DNA from: Baylisascaris procyonis
Taxonomy: Eukaryota > Nematoda > Chromadorea > Rhabditida > Ascarididae
Assembly (NCBI GenBank): GCA_037389465.1
Contig: JAZARR010000213.1
Coordinates: forward strand, 5,252,501 to 5,316,500
Reading direction: 5' to 3'
DNA: 64,000 bases
Below are positions 14,601-25,129 of the stretch, in pieces; the first letter of the stretch is position 1, and each line of letters opens with the position of its first letter. The notes beneath the pieces were generated by a model. That model had not been told where the DNA came from, made no database searches, and was given only the letters and a program-made list of their open reading frames with translations. The translations under genes were made by a program, and so were the position numbers.

Positions 14601-17600
14601 TTTGCTTCCCTTGAACAAGTTGACAGCCCATTAGCGCTAAATATTACGATAATAACAAAGTATCTAAGAAGTCATGGACAATGTGCTAAGATGTTTGCTC
14701 AGTTTTGCGAATGATTAAGTGTAAAACAAATGAACTCACGATTCCAGTAGGGGTATCAAGCAATTCGGTGATGTTGCACAATCCGATCGGCTGATGAAGT
14801 CCCTCAGCAACCACGTTTTCGGGACGTACTATCATTACTAATGTCATATAAAAGATGTAGTAAATACACACAGCGCACGCCAGCTCATCAAACCAATACT
14901 GTCGTTCACCTTAAAACATACCTTGCGACATGACAGAGCAAACTGCAAGTTTAGGTGTCACTCGTATACGACCCAAAGGCATGGGGATAATGCCAGAGGA
15001 AATAGCCTTTTCACTAATGAATTCGTACTTTCAGTCACCTTCAGAACGAACTTCAAATTAAAAACGCCAAATTGCTTTTCCAGTTGAATCAATCGTTATC
15101 CACAACTACGTAATTCCGTCGTAAAACTGAACAGAACTCAGCCTCAGGCACGCAATACGAGGACATATTCCTATGACATTCAACCTTATAACATGGATAT
15201 GAGATTTCCCCACACAATTTTAACCCGCTACAGCTCAGATTTCATTTGATATACATTGCTTCAAGTTTTTTTTTTTCATCAACTGCAACAAAAGCGTAAT
15301 CTAATTATCAGACATCATCTGTTGAGTCAAATACTCACACTTCGTTACTGCAATGAACGAAGTGCTTTTAGTATTAAGGCTTACATTGCAACGATAATCA
15401 CAAAACTGTGAATGAATATTGATAATGTACGCTTCTCCTCTTACTTGCATTAAATGTAAAAAATTGTCGTCATAAAGGTTCCATCATAAATAACTAATTT
15501 TTCTTTGACAACTAAGATATGCTCGCGTTTATCGTGAAATTTGTCAAATAATCCCGCCTTTTCGCTTTCATATAGCCAAAAATAATCCTCTAGTAAGAGA
15601 GTAGAATAAAAATATCCTCTTGTTCCCTCACATGTTCGAAGCGTTATACGATATCAACTCAGCTAAACAAGCGAAGTGAATCGTAAACCTTGTGGACGCG
15701 CTTCGTTGTCACTGTTGTGCCTATCTGCGATGATTACAATTATGGCGTATGTGGCAAGTAGAATAAGAGTTACAACGCTTGATGGAATCTGCAAAACATC
15801 GAAGACATCGTTAGGCATTCCATGCCGCAAGCTTTTTTTCATAATCGGATAACGATGCCCTACATCTATTATAAAAGAAAAAGCGCTTAAACAAACCTCT
15901 CACAAGTGAATCAACCGAGTGATTCAATAGCAAATTGCAAATTAAAATGACCAATCGACGACTAGCTACGTATACTTTCAAATGGCATCTCAGCATTGCA
16001 CATGAATGCCGCAAGCTTCAGGGAATATTTTAAAAGCAACTGCCTCGGCGAGAAACATTCCAGCCTCCACTCATGCTAGCTGCATATTTCCAATAGTTCA
16101 AAATTTTTTAAAATTCAGCCATACTTCAAAAGAAACTGCTGCATACTATCAGTTTCATGTCGAAGAGCAATTTTTTGAAAAACGTTAAAAATATGCATTA
16201 TTTTATTTAGATATCTGAAGAAGAAAACGCTGGTAATTAACACTGCCAATCATAAATCATGTTCAGTGCAATCACTAATTAATATTCAGATGTACAAAAA
16301 TTTAAGCAAGGAAATGTATGTGAATTTTTTTCTTACTTCAAGGACGTCGCGTAATGGATGCAAAATAGCGACAAAGTTGGCACTACAAAGACACAATCCG
16401 AGAATGGCAGCCACAAATACACATAGGAATTCGCGAACAAATCTGCAAATAACATAAGACTAGCTAAGTATTCAATGAGTTTATTGAGGAACTAGTATAC
16501 CATTCTATATGATAGAGTTCGCAAAAATAGATCTTCATAACCTCCATATCTTTCTGCTAGGAAGATTTTGAAGATAAGGTATTCCCTCTCATTACAATTT
16601 TATGCGAAGAACCTTCGGAATTGATAACATGAAATTTTTATGTGACGAAATAAACCATGAATGCTCCGTTTTTATACCATCTCCTTCTGCATTGACTTTC
16701 TTCTCCACTCGAATGGAGAATATTGACCAAAAACTCAAATACATTATACAAAATGTTAGGAAAAAACAACTAAAGAATTGGTTGCGAACAAACATTCTTT
16801 CAACTTACAGCCTCCAATCGTATTCTTGAGGAAGGAAGAAACGTCTCAGAATGTGCAAAGCCCAAGTGAACGAACATCCTGTGCACGCATCGAAGAACAG
16901 CATGCTCCATGGCACCGAGTAAATCCTTCAAAATTAGTTGCGACAAATACTAAAGACTGAGTAAACATCCCTCATCTCTATTCTGGTCATTACCCGATCA
17001 AACTTTCGGCGCAGGAAATGCGACATACTTCTCCCATTCATCAAATGACTGTGCCACCAGCTTCGCAATCCGTTCAAAAAATCGCCAACGTTTAAGAAAG
17101 GGAAAAAGGAATGTATCAAAAGTATACATTACAGACAATAGCACAATTCATCAAAACTGGAATTCATAATCAAATATATTTTAAGATCGCCAAAACAAAG
17201 CACTTCTCAGCTCCTAAAAAACCATCACCTAGAAACGAAATTTTTCGAATGGCCTTTGGACGAAGATTCTCTAAGATAAAGAGATTTAAATTTCAAAAAA
17301 TATATAGCACTGCAAGCGAACAATTCCCAGCTGCACTATACTGTAAGTATTTATTGCCAAAACGAAATAGGCTTACTTACCTCTCTGCCATAGATGGGTC
17401 ACTGTCATGCCACTGCCACCATAACAATTTCACGCCTGTCACTTGCAAAGGAAAACTGATAACGACCACTAGAAGTCCCACAGCCGGTCCTTCTGCCCAG
17501 AGTGGTAGGCGCAATCTGCAATCACTTGATACCTTATCCAATAAACAGTATATCACAAATGAAATCTAAAATTCCGTTCCTCGAAATATGCACCTTCTTG

Positions 17601-20600
17601 ATGCGTGCAGCACAGCTGCAAGCAAATTTGGCTCGAGGGCTTCCAGAGGAAACACTGTACGACCTCCAATCTCAGAGGAGCACTAGAGTTCAAGGCCCGG
17701 ATGTGCCTCAGCATTAGGAGACCCTCGAGCACAATTTCATGGTGACCAAACAACCCAACTTCAGGAATCGAGAAATGAATGAATTGTCGTTCAAAAATAA
17801 TAAATAAAAATGCTACCTTAACAATGAAATCAACAACTTTCGTTGAATCCTACTCGCTTTCATAAGAATCATATGACACGTACCGAAAGTTCAGTAGAAT
17901 GAGCTCTTCACTTGATAAGCTTTCGAAGGAATGCTAAAAGGGTTATCGGATATTTGCGACCACGAAGTTTTCTTCACCTTTTTAACAATCTATCACAAAC
18001 TTATTAAATGAAGAGCTCACTCCTGAATATTTACCTTCGGGCCATCACGTAGCTGGTATAGATGAGCATTTGATATATGCCGAAAATAGCATAAAGCGGG
18101 GTGCGCATACCACAGAATGTCAGCACTCCCTGTGCATGCCAGAATAAATCCAGTTTTTCGTTCCAGAATCGAATGCTTTCGCTGAATAATGCAACAAGGG
18201 TAATTCCAATCCACGTATATAGGTATCGACCACCGTGACGGTATGCTGAAATGACCGATATGTTTAGAATAAGCTTGAAAACCCATTCCAAGAATGACGG
18301 TGTTGACTGCACATAAGACAAATATGAACGTAAATGGAAATTCACAAATAAGATAAAAAAGAAAACCTTTTTCAATCATTAAATAGCACACTCATAAACA
18401 ACTTCACATGCGCGCCATCAAAGCGGTCTAGTGAGTAGGGCAAGCACTACAAGTAGGATCGCTAAACATGGGGTAAGCCCATTAGTTTTGTTAAAATATA
18501 AAAAATCCTCTACATATTTACCGCACGTCATCTGCTGAGCCTTATCGTTCAAAAAAACGTGAGAAATGAATTGAAAACAAAATTATAGATTTAAGAGAGG
18601 AGGGAAGGTTGAGACGTTGCAAAATCAAACAATACAAAGCTTCCATTTTGATTTTTCAAATTTGCTTTAAAATGTTTATTTTCTGATTAGTTTTCAGGAA
18701 GGCTTGCCGGCCCTTTTCGCTTAGAGTTAGCCCTCTCCCATAGTATCCCCTCTAAAACCCTTTAAAAACCAAGAAAACAAAGAATAAAATTGTTGCAATA
18801 AGTCAACTTTTTTCGAAAAGGGAGAATGATTTAAAAGTATGACATGTTCAGTTATGAAAAAATTATACGTTACAATCAGCACTACTGCAGTGGGCCACAT
18901 TTCAGCAAGGAAACGAACGATAACCAATAGAAAACTGAAACCGTTTTCTCACGACTTGCTGCATCTCTAACAGCTATTACCTACAGTGATTTCGAGTTCC
19001 CAATGACGATTAGTAAATCAGCTGATACCAGAAGTTCTCCAAATTTTTGACTTTTTGTAAAAATTCCAACTCTAGTGACGTGAACAGTGATACACCAAAC
19101 ACATACCATGACAGAACGTGAGAATGCATAGCAGAGAAAAGATCACTTCTGCGGCAAGGAAACTCGGATGGTTGGCGAGAAGTTTCCTCGGATCTTGAGC
19201 CTTGCACCACCAATCGGCTATCTGAAATACTCAGTGATGCTCTTTTCGCTAGCCGATAACTGCGACGAGTTCCTCAGTGAGACAAGGTGGAAAAATCTAT
19301 ACTAGAATCCGATTATAATTCGTGCAAGCAGGCGTAAAACCCAAATTACCCAAAAATTTCGTCAGGCAGAGGCGCAACTGCAAATTAATTGTGCATCAAG
19401 CCCTACATTAATATATCATCAATGAAGCGGAAAATGTTTTATTCTTTTGAACTGTGGTTCTATCGTCAGAATCGTTTCTTTTGAATTATTAATGCTTTGA
19501 CAACTTGACCCCTATTATTCTAAAATGTGTTATGCTATTTTCTTCATAAAAATTTATTTTCATTAATTGCGACATTTCGCAAACGTAGTTTGGCTTTGCA
19601 ATCGACACAAGTTAACATCAACCATTCTCCCAAATGCATCATTTCCGTTTCACCGTAATCATCGAAGAAACAGTTTTTCACATGTTGCAGGCGATATATA
19701 CTGCAACTATATTCTGCTAAAATTTTAAGCAGACAACTCACTCTTCACCGAAAATATTCAGAAACTTAACAGCCTTAAGAGTTTCGAAATTTTACAGAAT
19801 ATAGACACAAAATTACTATGAATATGAAAAAAAAATATTCAACCACTTATAATAGGCACCTCGGAAATCAGAGCACTTCGAAAGCTTCAACAAGAAGAAA
19901 ATTTGGAAATTTGCGACAAGAACGGCTTGAGGAAGCATCCTCGGGCCGCGTATTTAAACATAAATACACTATAGGAATTTTAAGAGGATCATATAGAGAG
20001 TAAACAACTAAAGCGTTATGGAAAAACTGGAGGATATCCGCTTTTTCACTCCCTCTAAATAGCTTCATAACTTGGCAATTAGTAATAAACATGCGAAATA
20101 GTATCTTCACATTTCAACTACCCTCACATTCATCAAAAAAGAACTCATTTCTTCGTAGCCGAATATGCTAAAAATGAAAAATCGACCTATGCGCAATGAA
20201 TGCAAATATCTTCCTTAACTCTATTCGCTGTTGACGGATCAATGTGGAATATGTTATAGACGATCCAACTACAATAACCGCAAAGTGGATTATATCACCA
20301 AATTTTCCAGCTCCAGTTTAGTTTCCGAGTATTGAAACTATCGGAAAGATAGATGAATGCATAAACGTATATTCGCATAAGCATCACGTTGCTATGATGC
20401 ACTTTGCATAAGAAACGTATGTAAGCAGATAACAAGCAGAAAGGATGTCAAGAGCATAAAGCACATTGTGAATCGCAATCGAGAAACATATGGAGAAAAG
20501 AGGTGAAGATGCGATAATACTCACTCTTATAATATCGACCGCTTTTGATGTTATGGACACTCTTGTGGATTCAGATACCTCGAAAGGAAGGTTATTGAAG

Positions 20601-20626
20601 ACGTATTTGTCCAGAAGATAGTCCAT
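11678..20626 (-). CDS. Multi-pass membrane protein with Ser/Arg-rich tail (DUF7802-like), complete
   Basis: Eleven exons, all in phase: 20626-20525, 19221-19107, 18245-18035, 17515-17381, 16925-16809, 16442-16337, 15788-15689, 14909-14740, 14115-13943, 13722-13644, 11998-11678. The product has 542 residues. The ATG is preceded by an in-frame stop, and a 3' splice site lies 23 nt upstream (AG at 20650-20651), so trans-splicing is possible. About nine hydrophobic helices fall between residues 55 and 425. Family-like motifs include NHPSFLAAE, CGMRTPLYAIFGIYQ, LLWWQWHDSDP, VPWSMLFFD, YWFDELAC and MIVRPENVVAEGLHQPIG. The C-terminal 106 residues are hydrophilic, with RSPPK and SEGRSPSRSG, probably cytosolic. 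It matches my memory of an uncharacterised nematode membrane family (DUF7802). No function is known and the family name is less certain than the gene model. Confidence 0.88.
12780..12790. repeat. Poly-G run
   Basis: Eleven consecutive G inside the last intron of the 542-residue membrane-protein gene, next to other purine-rich sequence. Confidence 0.9.
13084..13214. repeat. Short inverted repeat in an intron of the membrane-protein gene
   Basis: TGTGTTGGAATGA at 13084-13096 is repeated as its exact reverse complement at 13202-13214, about 105 nt apart, within the last intron (11999-13643). It could be a small foldback element, but no target duplication was seen. Confidence 0.35.
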
Positions 20627-21993
20627 TTAAGCAAAACGAATATAGAAACCTAAAAGTGTGATGGAATTAAGCAATCGTATCCAAGCGACCATGTAGCACC
20701 TATCAAAGGCGCTCAATAAAAATTATAAAGCCAAGATCTTATGCGCATTATAAGATAGCTCCTATTCATACAACACTCACAGTTTTTATCACGTCTTTGG
20801 ATTCTGAGATAAATCAGGCCTCGGTGGCGATCAGGCACGGACCAGAGACCGAAACCGGTTTTGGTTCACGACGATATGGGGACTGTTAAATCCGGTCCCA
20901 CTGGCACATGTCGCCGGCTGTGTAACTCACCCAGACTTTTTTTATAATCCAAAATTCCAACAGCTTAATATAGTAATAATTTACCTTAACAACAATTATG
21001 TGGGGATGATAAAAACCTCATTAAAAAAAAAATAACGAGAAAAGCGTGAAAATAATGCATGAATTTAATGAATTTATACGCGCCTTCGTATCAACACATA
21101 GAGCAAAAAGTCAGCAACTGTTATTGCAGCTATGAGCACATGAAAATGTGTTCTCCTCAAATGCCCACTAAGAAGGATGGGCGGAAGGGGGAGGGGGAAG
21201 GTGGCACTTACATTGCATACAATCAGAGTAAGGGTGATACACTGAAACCCCAATGAAATCGTGAACGTATAGTTAGGTAAACAAGAGGGTCGTCACCACA
21301 TAAGCCCTTACACTGTTTGCTTTCTCGTTTAATGCTGTGGAAACATTCGGCGGTGAAGTGAAGGGTAACACCAACTGAGTACGACCAGCCCAATCTTGTC
21401 ACGCAAACAACCGCAAATGACACGCTATCAGAGATTCTAATGCACGCCATTACAACAACTTTCAAACAAAGACTGGAAACAATAATATCAAAGACATCAC
21501 ATAAAGAAACATCATTAGTGACCACCCTCCCTTTCCCATTACTATACCGCTCATCTTGCTTCTAGCAGAGAAGACGTTTTTGACTATGCAAGGTGCATGA
21601 CGCACAAAAAATATATCAATTCAAAACTTCTCTTTTCGCGCTCAAAATTACGTTCAGTTTGATGATTTTGCCTATTACAACGGACTATCGAAATTTGTAT
21701 CGTCCAGTGATCTTCGATGGACTATTAAATCCTGCGCTCAAGAAACATCCCACCACCGTTGGGTTTCCTGAGGCAGATCCTGACGCGAGGCATAACGACA
21801 CCCGTAGGGTTTTGCATCACTGTGAGAGATGTTAAAAAAGCGAACCTTTCCTTTGGGAGCCGTTGAAAATTGTTCATTGACTCGCAGCGGCATGAGATGA
21901 GGAAAAAATTTCGTTCAAGCAAAATACGCTGAAAAGGAACGTGACGAATAGGTGTCACTAGGTGAACAACAGATTACTAAAAAAGATGATACT

Positions 21994-22515
21994 GGGGTAT
22001 AATAGTTATGATCAGAGAGCATAATGGAAAGGCTGCAGGTGAACGAGATCAACATCGACATCTTATAAAGAAATTCGCCCCTTATCGTCAAATAATATAT
22101 AGAATTTGATTGAATTACAGTTGAAAGGCTGAAGATGAAAAAGAAGTGAGGTGATGCCACATCTGTGCTTCCCTTTCAATTGCATCATTTCAGTGGGAAA
22201 ACACTAAAGAATCGGAAATTGCAAATGGAACCGTCATACACAAAGACAACGAGGAGGCGAAAAATGTTTCAAGTCATAACCCTATATCGCAGCTGTCAAA
22301 ATTCTTTGAACATTGTGTTAGCGCACAACTTTATATTACAATTAACCCGAAAATGCCGTGTTTCTTCCATCAAATTCCCCATGAATCTTCCACTACAGAT
22401 TCTCTTAATCGAAATCATAAGCGAAATAAGTCTCGCAAACGTAAAAGGTCATTCAACCTCATATCAAGAAAACTTACAACACTCTCAAGCCATGCATAAG
22501 TACTTCACTTAATCT
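21994..22515 (+). repeat. Dispersed repeat, copy 1 (partner at 53,276-53,750)
   Basis: The block aligns collinearly, in the same orientation, with 53,276-53,750. Shared exact words include AAGAAATTCGCCCC, GTCAAAATTCTTTGAAC and CAAGAAAACTTA in the same order, with many substitutions and small indels between them. Neither copy keeps a convincing protein. It is best read as two old copies of an interspersed, probably transposon-derived, family. Confidence 0.8.
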
Positions 22516-22717
22516 CATGAATAGCAGAAATTTGCCAGCAAGATCATCGAGCCTGTTGAAATTATTTTGATCTTCTCAAGGGTCGAACGTCAAATCACCT
22601 CTTGCATCGCTTCAGAAAGCATTTGATTATTGGAATTACTTATAGAGAATGAAGGCTGACCATTCTTATACTTTACATACGTAGTCATTCGTGCGCATAT
22701 TTCTTCTCCATAACTAC

Positions 22718-22758
22718 GTCTGCTTGTCGGTCTGTCTGCCTGTCTGTCTGTCCGTCTC
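22718..22758. repeat. TGTC-type microsatellite
   Basis: Imperfect tandem TCTG/TGTC units run through this stretch. The open frame crossing it (repeated CLSVCLPVCLSV) is a by-product of the repeat and not a gene. Confidence 0.85.
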
Positions 22759-23356
22759 CGACTTGCATTATTTGTGTATTAGAGAAGTATCAGAATGGTC
22801 GAGTGGACACTTCGTTGTCAACCCAACTGAATATGCATACTTAATAATATTTGAATTGAGTGCTTTTGCAGTTAGTTGCTTGACCAACCATTTTTACCAA
22901 ATTTGCATATGTGAACATTCAATAGAAGTCTTCATAAACTGTGATCACCTTTGACTCGTCTATTTGTTAGCAAAATTGCAGAAATTTTGCAAAGAAATAC
23001 TTCCATCGTAACTTATTCATTTCTTTTCTAATCACCTGAGCTGTCTTTCAGCCAATCCCCTCATTGAACATTCGAAATAGTTTCCGGTTGGTCGGAACAT
23101 TATTGTGTTTTTAGGGATCGTCTTTGCTGCTCATTATCTTGGTTAATGCATAACAGTTGCAGTTCGTAAGGTTACAATTGAGGTCCAATTACATCCACAA
23201 ACACAACCTCTCATCTGTTTTTTGCTTTATTTCTGCACAAGTTGAAACTCTCAAACAGATTTTCTTATGAGTATGGAGTGAGGGTGAAGGATTGACAAAG
23301 AGAAGTAATATAAAACGAATGTAATTAATTTTCCTTGGAATATATTGATTTCACAG

Positions 23357-23453
23357 AAGCAGGAAATCGAGTTGCGAATGAAACTCTTGCCATTTGCAGT
23401 TCATTGATTTTGCTTATTTCGATCGTCTTATGTGAAAAGAGAAGGGTCACAGG
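23357..23453 (+). CDS. Candidate exon with a transmembrane helix
   Basis: A TTTCACAG acceptor and a GG/GTGAGT donor bound one fully open frame encoding ANETLAICSSLILLISIVLC followed by EKRR, a plausible membrane helix with a basic stop-transfer end. It enters in phase 1 and leaves in phase 2, so it does not join directly to the next candidate exon at 24,237. A linking exon is missing, or one of the two is wrong. It probably belongs to the plus-strand gene that follows. Confidence 0.45.
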
Positions 23454-24236
23454 GTGAGTGCGTATTTTATTGATATATTTGCAAACTTTTTTATTTCAAA
23501 TCTTTTGGGCGTCTATAAGAAATATTCTAGTTCAACAAGGGATATATATTATGTTGCCTTGATTATTATTGGACAGCACATTGTTATTAGTGAAACGTGC
23601 ATTAAAGGCTGTACCTGAAGTGAGTTTTTGTTAGACAATACCTGAAGTGATAACTTGACATTACTTGAAAGTTGCACATCATATAACGATCAATATGCAA
23701 TAACGCTTATATTGCCAGAAATCGAAGTCATGATGTATAGTGTGCGTGAGTGTTGCATGTCAAAATTGGCAAATGCCGAAATTTAGCGAGAAAAGTGGGA
23801 GAGGATAAGAGAGGAAAGAGAAGGATAAAAAGGAGAGGAACTTTTCACATATGTTCCATCATGACTTCAATCATCGTATCTAACGATCGGGAGTATGTGA
23901 TTTAAAGTGTCAGCTATCAGTGATAATTGACAAACAAGCATTAATTGGTGTTATTATAGATGATATTTCGATCAATATTTTTGTAGTGATTTATTTTTGT
24001 TTATTTATGAGGAAAGAACTTCACAGCCGTTACATTATTTTTCTATTAATACTCCATATTGATTGTTTTTTGACAAAAAAAGTAAAGATGTCAAGGTAAA
24101 TAATACGTATGAATAATTAAGTGCTCACTTATATATTAAAGCATGTTAATCATAGCACAGAACTTACTAGCTCACTACCATTACTTTCTAATAATATCGT
24201 TTCGATTTAAATGATTTTAGTTTCTGAGAATTTCAG

Positions 24237-24313
24237 TAGTTATCGTTGAACGTCTCGAAGAAACAACGAAAGAAATTCAAAAAGCATGGCATTCATATTT
24301 CGAGATACAAGCG
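24237..24313 (+). CDS. Candidate helical exon
   Basis: Preceded by the strong acceptor GAGAATTTCAG, this open frame encodes IVERLEETTKEIQKAWHSYF, a charged, probably helical segment. Its only visible donor (GCG/GTTTTT) is weak and leaves phase 0, whereas the next exon needs phase 1. Membership in the downstream gene is likely from position and strand but not shown. Confidence 0.4.
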
Positions 24314-24432
24314 GTTTTTTTTTATATTTATTTAGTTTTAAATTCTTTATAAAATTTCTTCTTTCTTTCTTTGATGTGAGGTTACTTTCTCATATCCTTA
24401 TTGTCTTGCAATGGCAGTATATTGCTTTTCAG

Positions 24433-25066
24433 TCCGGTTGAAAAATGCTGCTTTGTTAGATTTTAATGCCAAAAAAGAGGAATTTTGTGGTGAGATGGGG
24501 AAATGCTTTTTTACACCCAAAACGTTGAAAAATGTATTGAACGAAAGGCGTAAGTTTATTGATGCAATAATGTGATACAGGTTTAAAAAGAGACATTTTC
24601 AGCGTCTTTTAAGTAAAAAAAAACTAAAGAGTTGAGAAACAATCATATATTAGAATTTTTCAGCTTCGGCTGGATAGGCGGGAATAAATTCACCTGATTA
24701 TCCCTACCCCTTCGAGTATCAAAACTAGCATTGCTGTTGGTGGTATCAACTAATGAATTGAGAGAGGATATTTTACCTGTTGCATTAATTTACTCGTTTA
24801 AGCGGCTGAACGGTCGGGCGAAAGGACAGATACGAGTGCAGGACCTCGTTATGACTCAATGGTCGACTCGATAAAGGATGTATTCACCTCCAGATTCAGA
24901 CGACAACGACGTAAGCACCACTCATTTCTTATCAAAATTACTACAAACTCGATGCCTCATTGGACAAGGAAACATTGCATTATTACTCCTGAAGACTAAG
25001 GTTTCGGTAGAAAGTTTGGTCATTTGAAATAGAGAATGGAGTGATTAAACCATATCTAAGAACGGT

Positions 25067-25129
<63 letters not shown>

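Larger units (their letters stand above)
20652..23356. other. Intergenic region without a recognised gene
   Basis: This lies between two divergently oriented genes, the membrane-protein gene on the left strand and the unidentified plus-strand gene on the right, so both promoters probably sit here. It holds one copy of a dispersed repeat (21,994-22,515) and a TGTC-rich microsatellite. The 5' exons of the plus-strand gene may also lie here, but none could be proved. Confidence 0.5.

Noticed and set aside
17111..17569. 152-codon plus-strand open frame
   Set aside because: It is antisense to a well-supported exon (17381-17515) of the minus-strand membrane-protein gene and has no motif of its own. 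It shows that chance frames of 150 codons occur in this DNA.
22691..22954. 87-codon frame with CLSVCLPVCLSV
   Set aside because: The start is translated microsatellite and the remainder has no supporting splice sites or motif.
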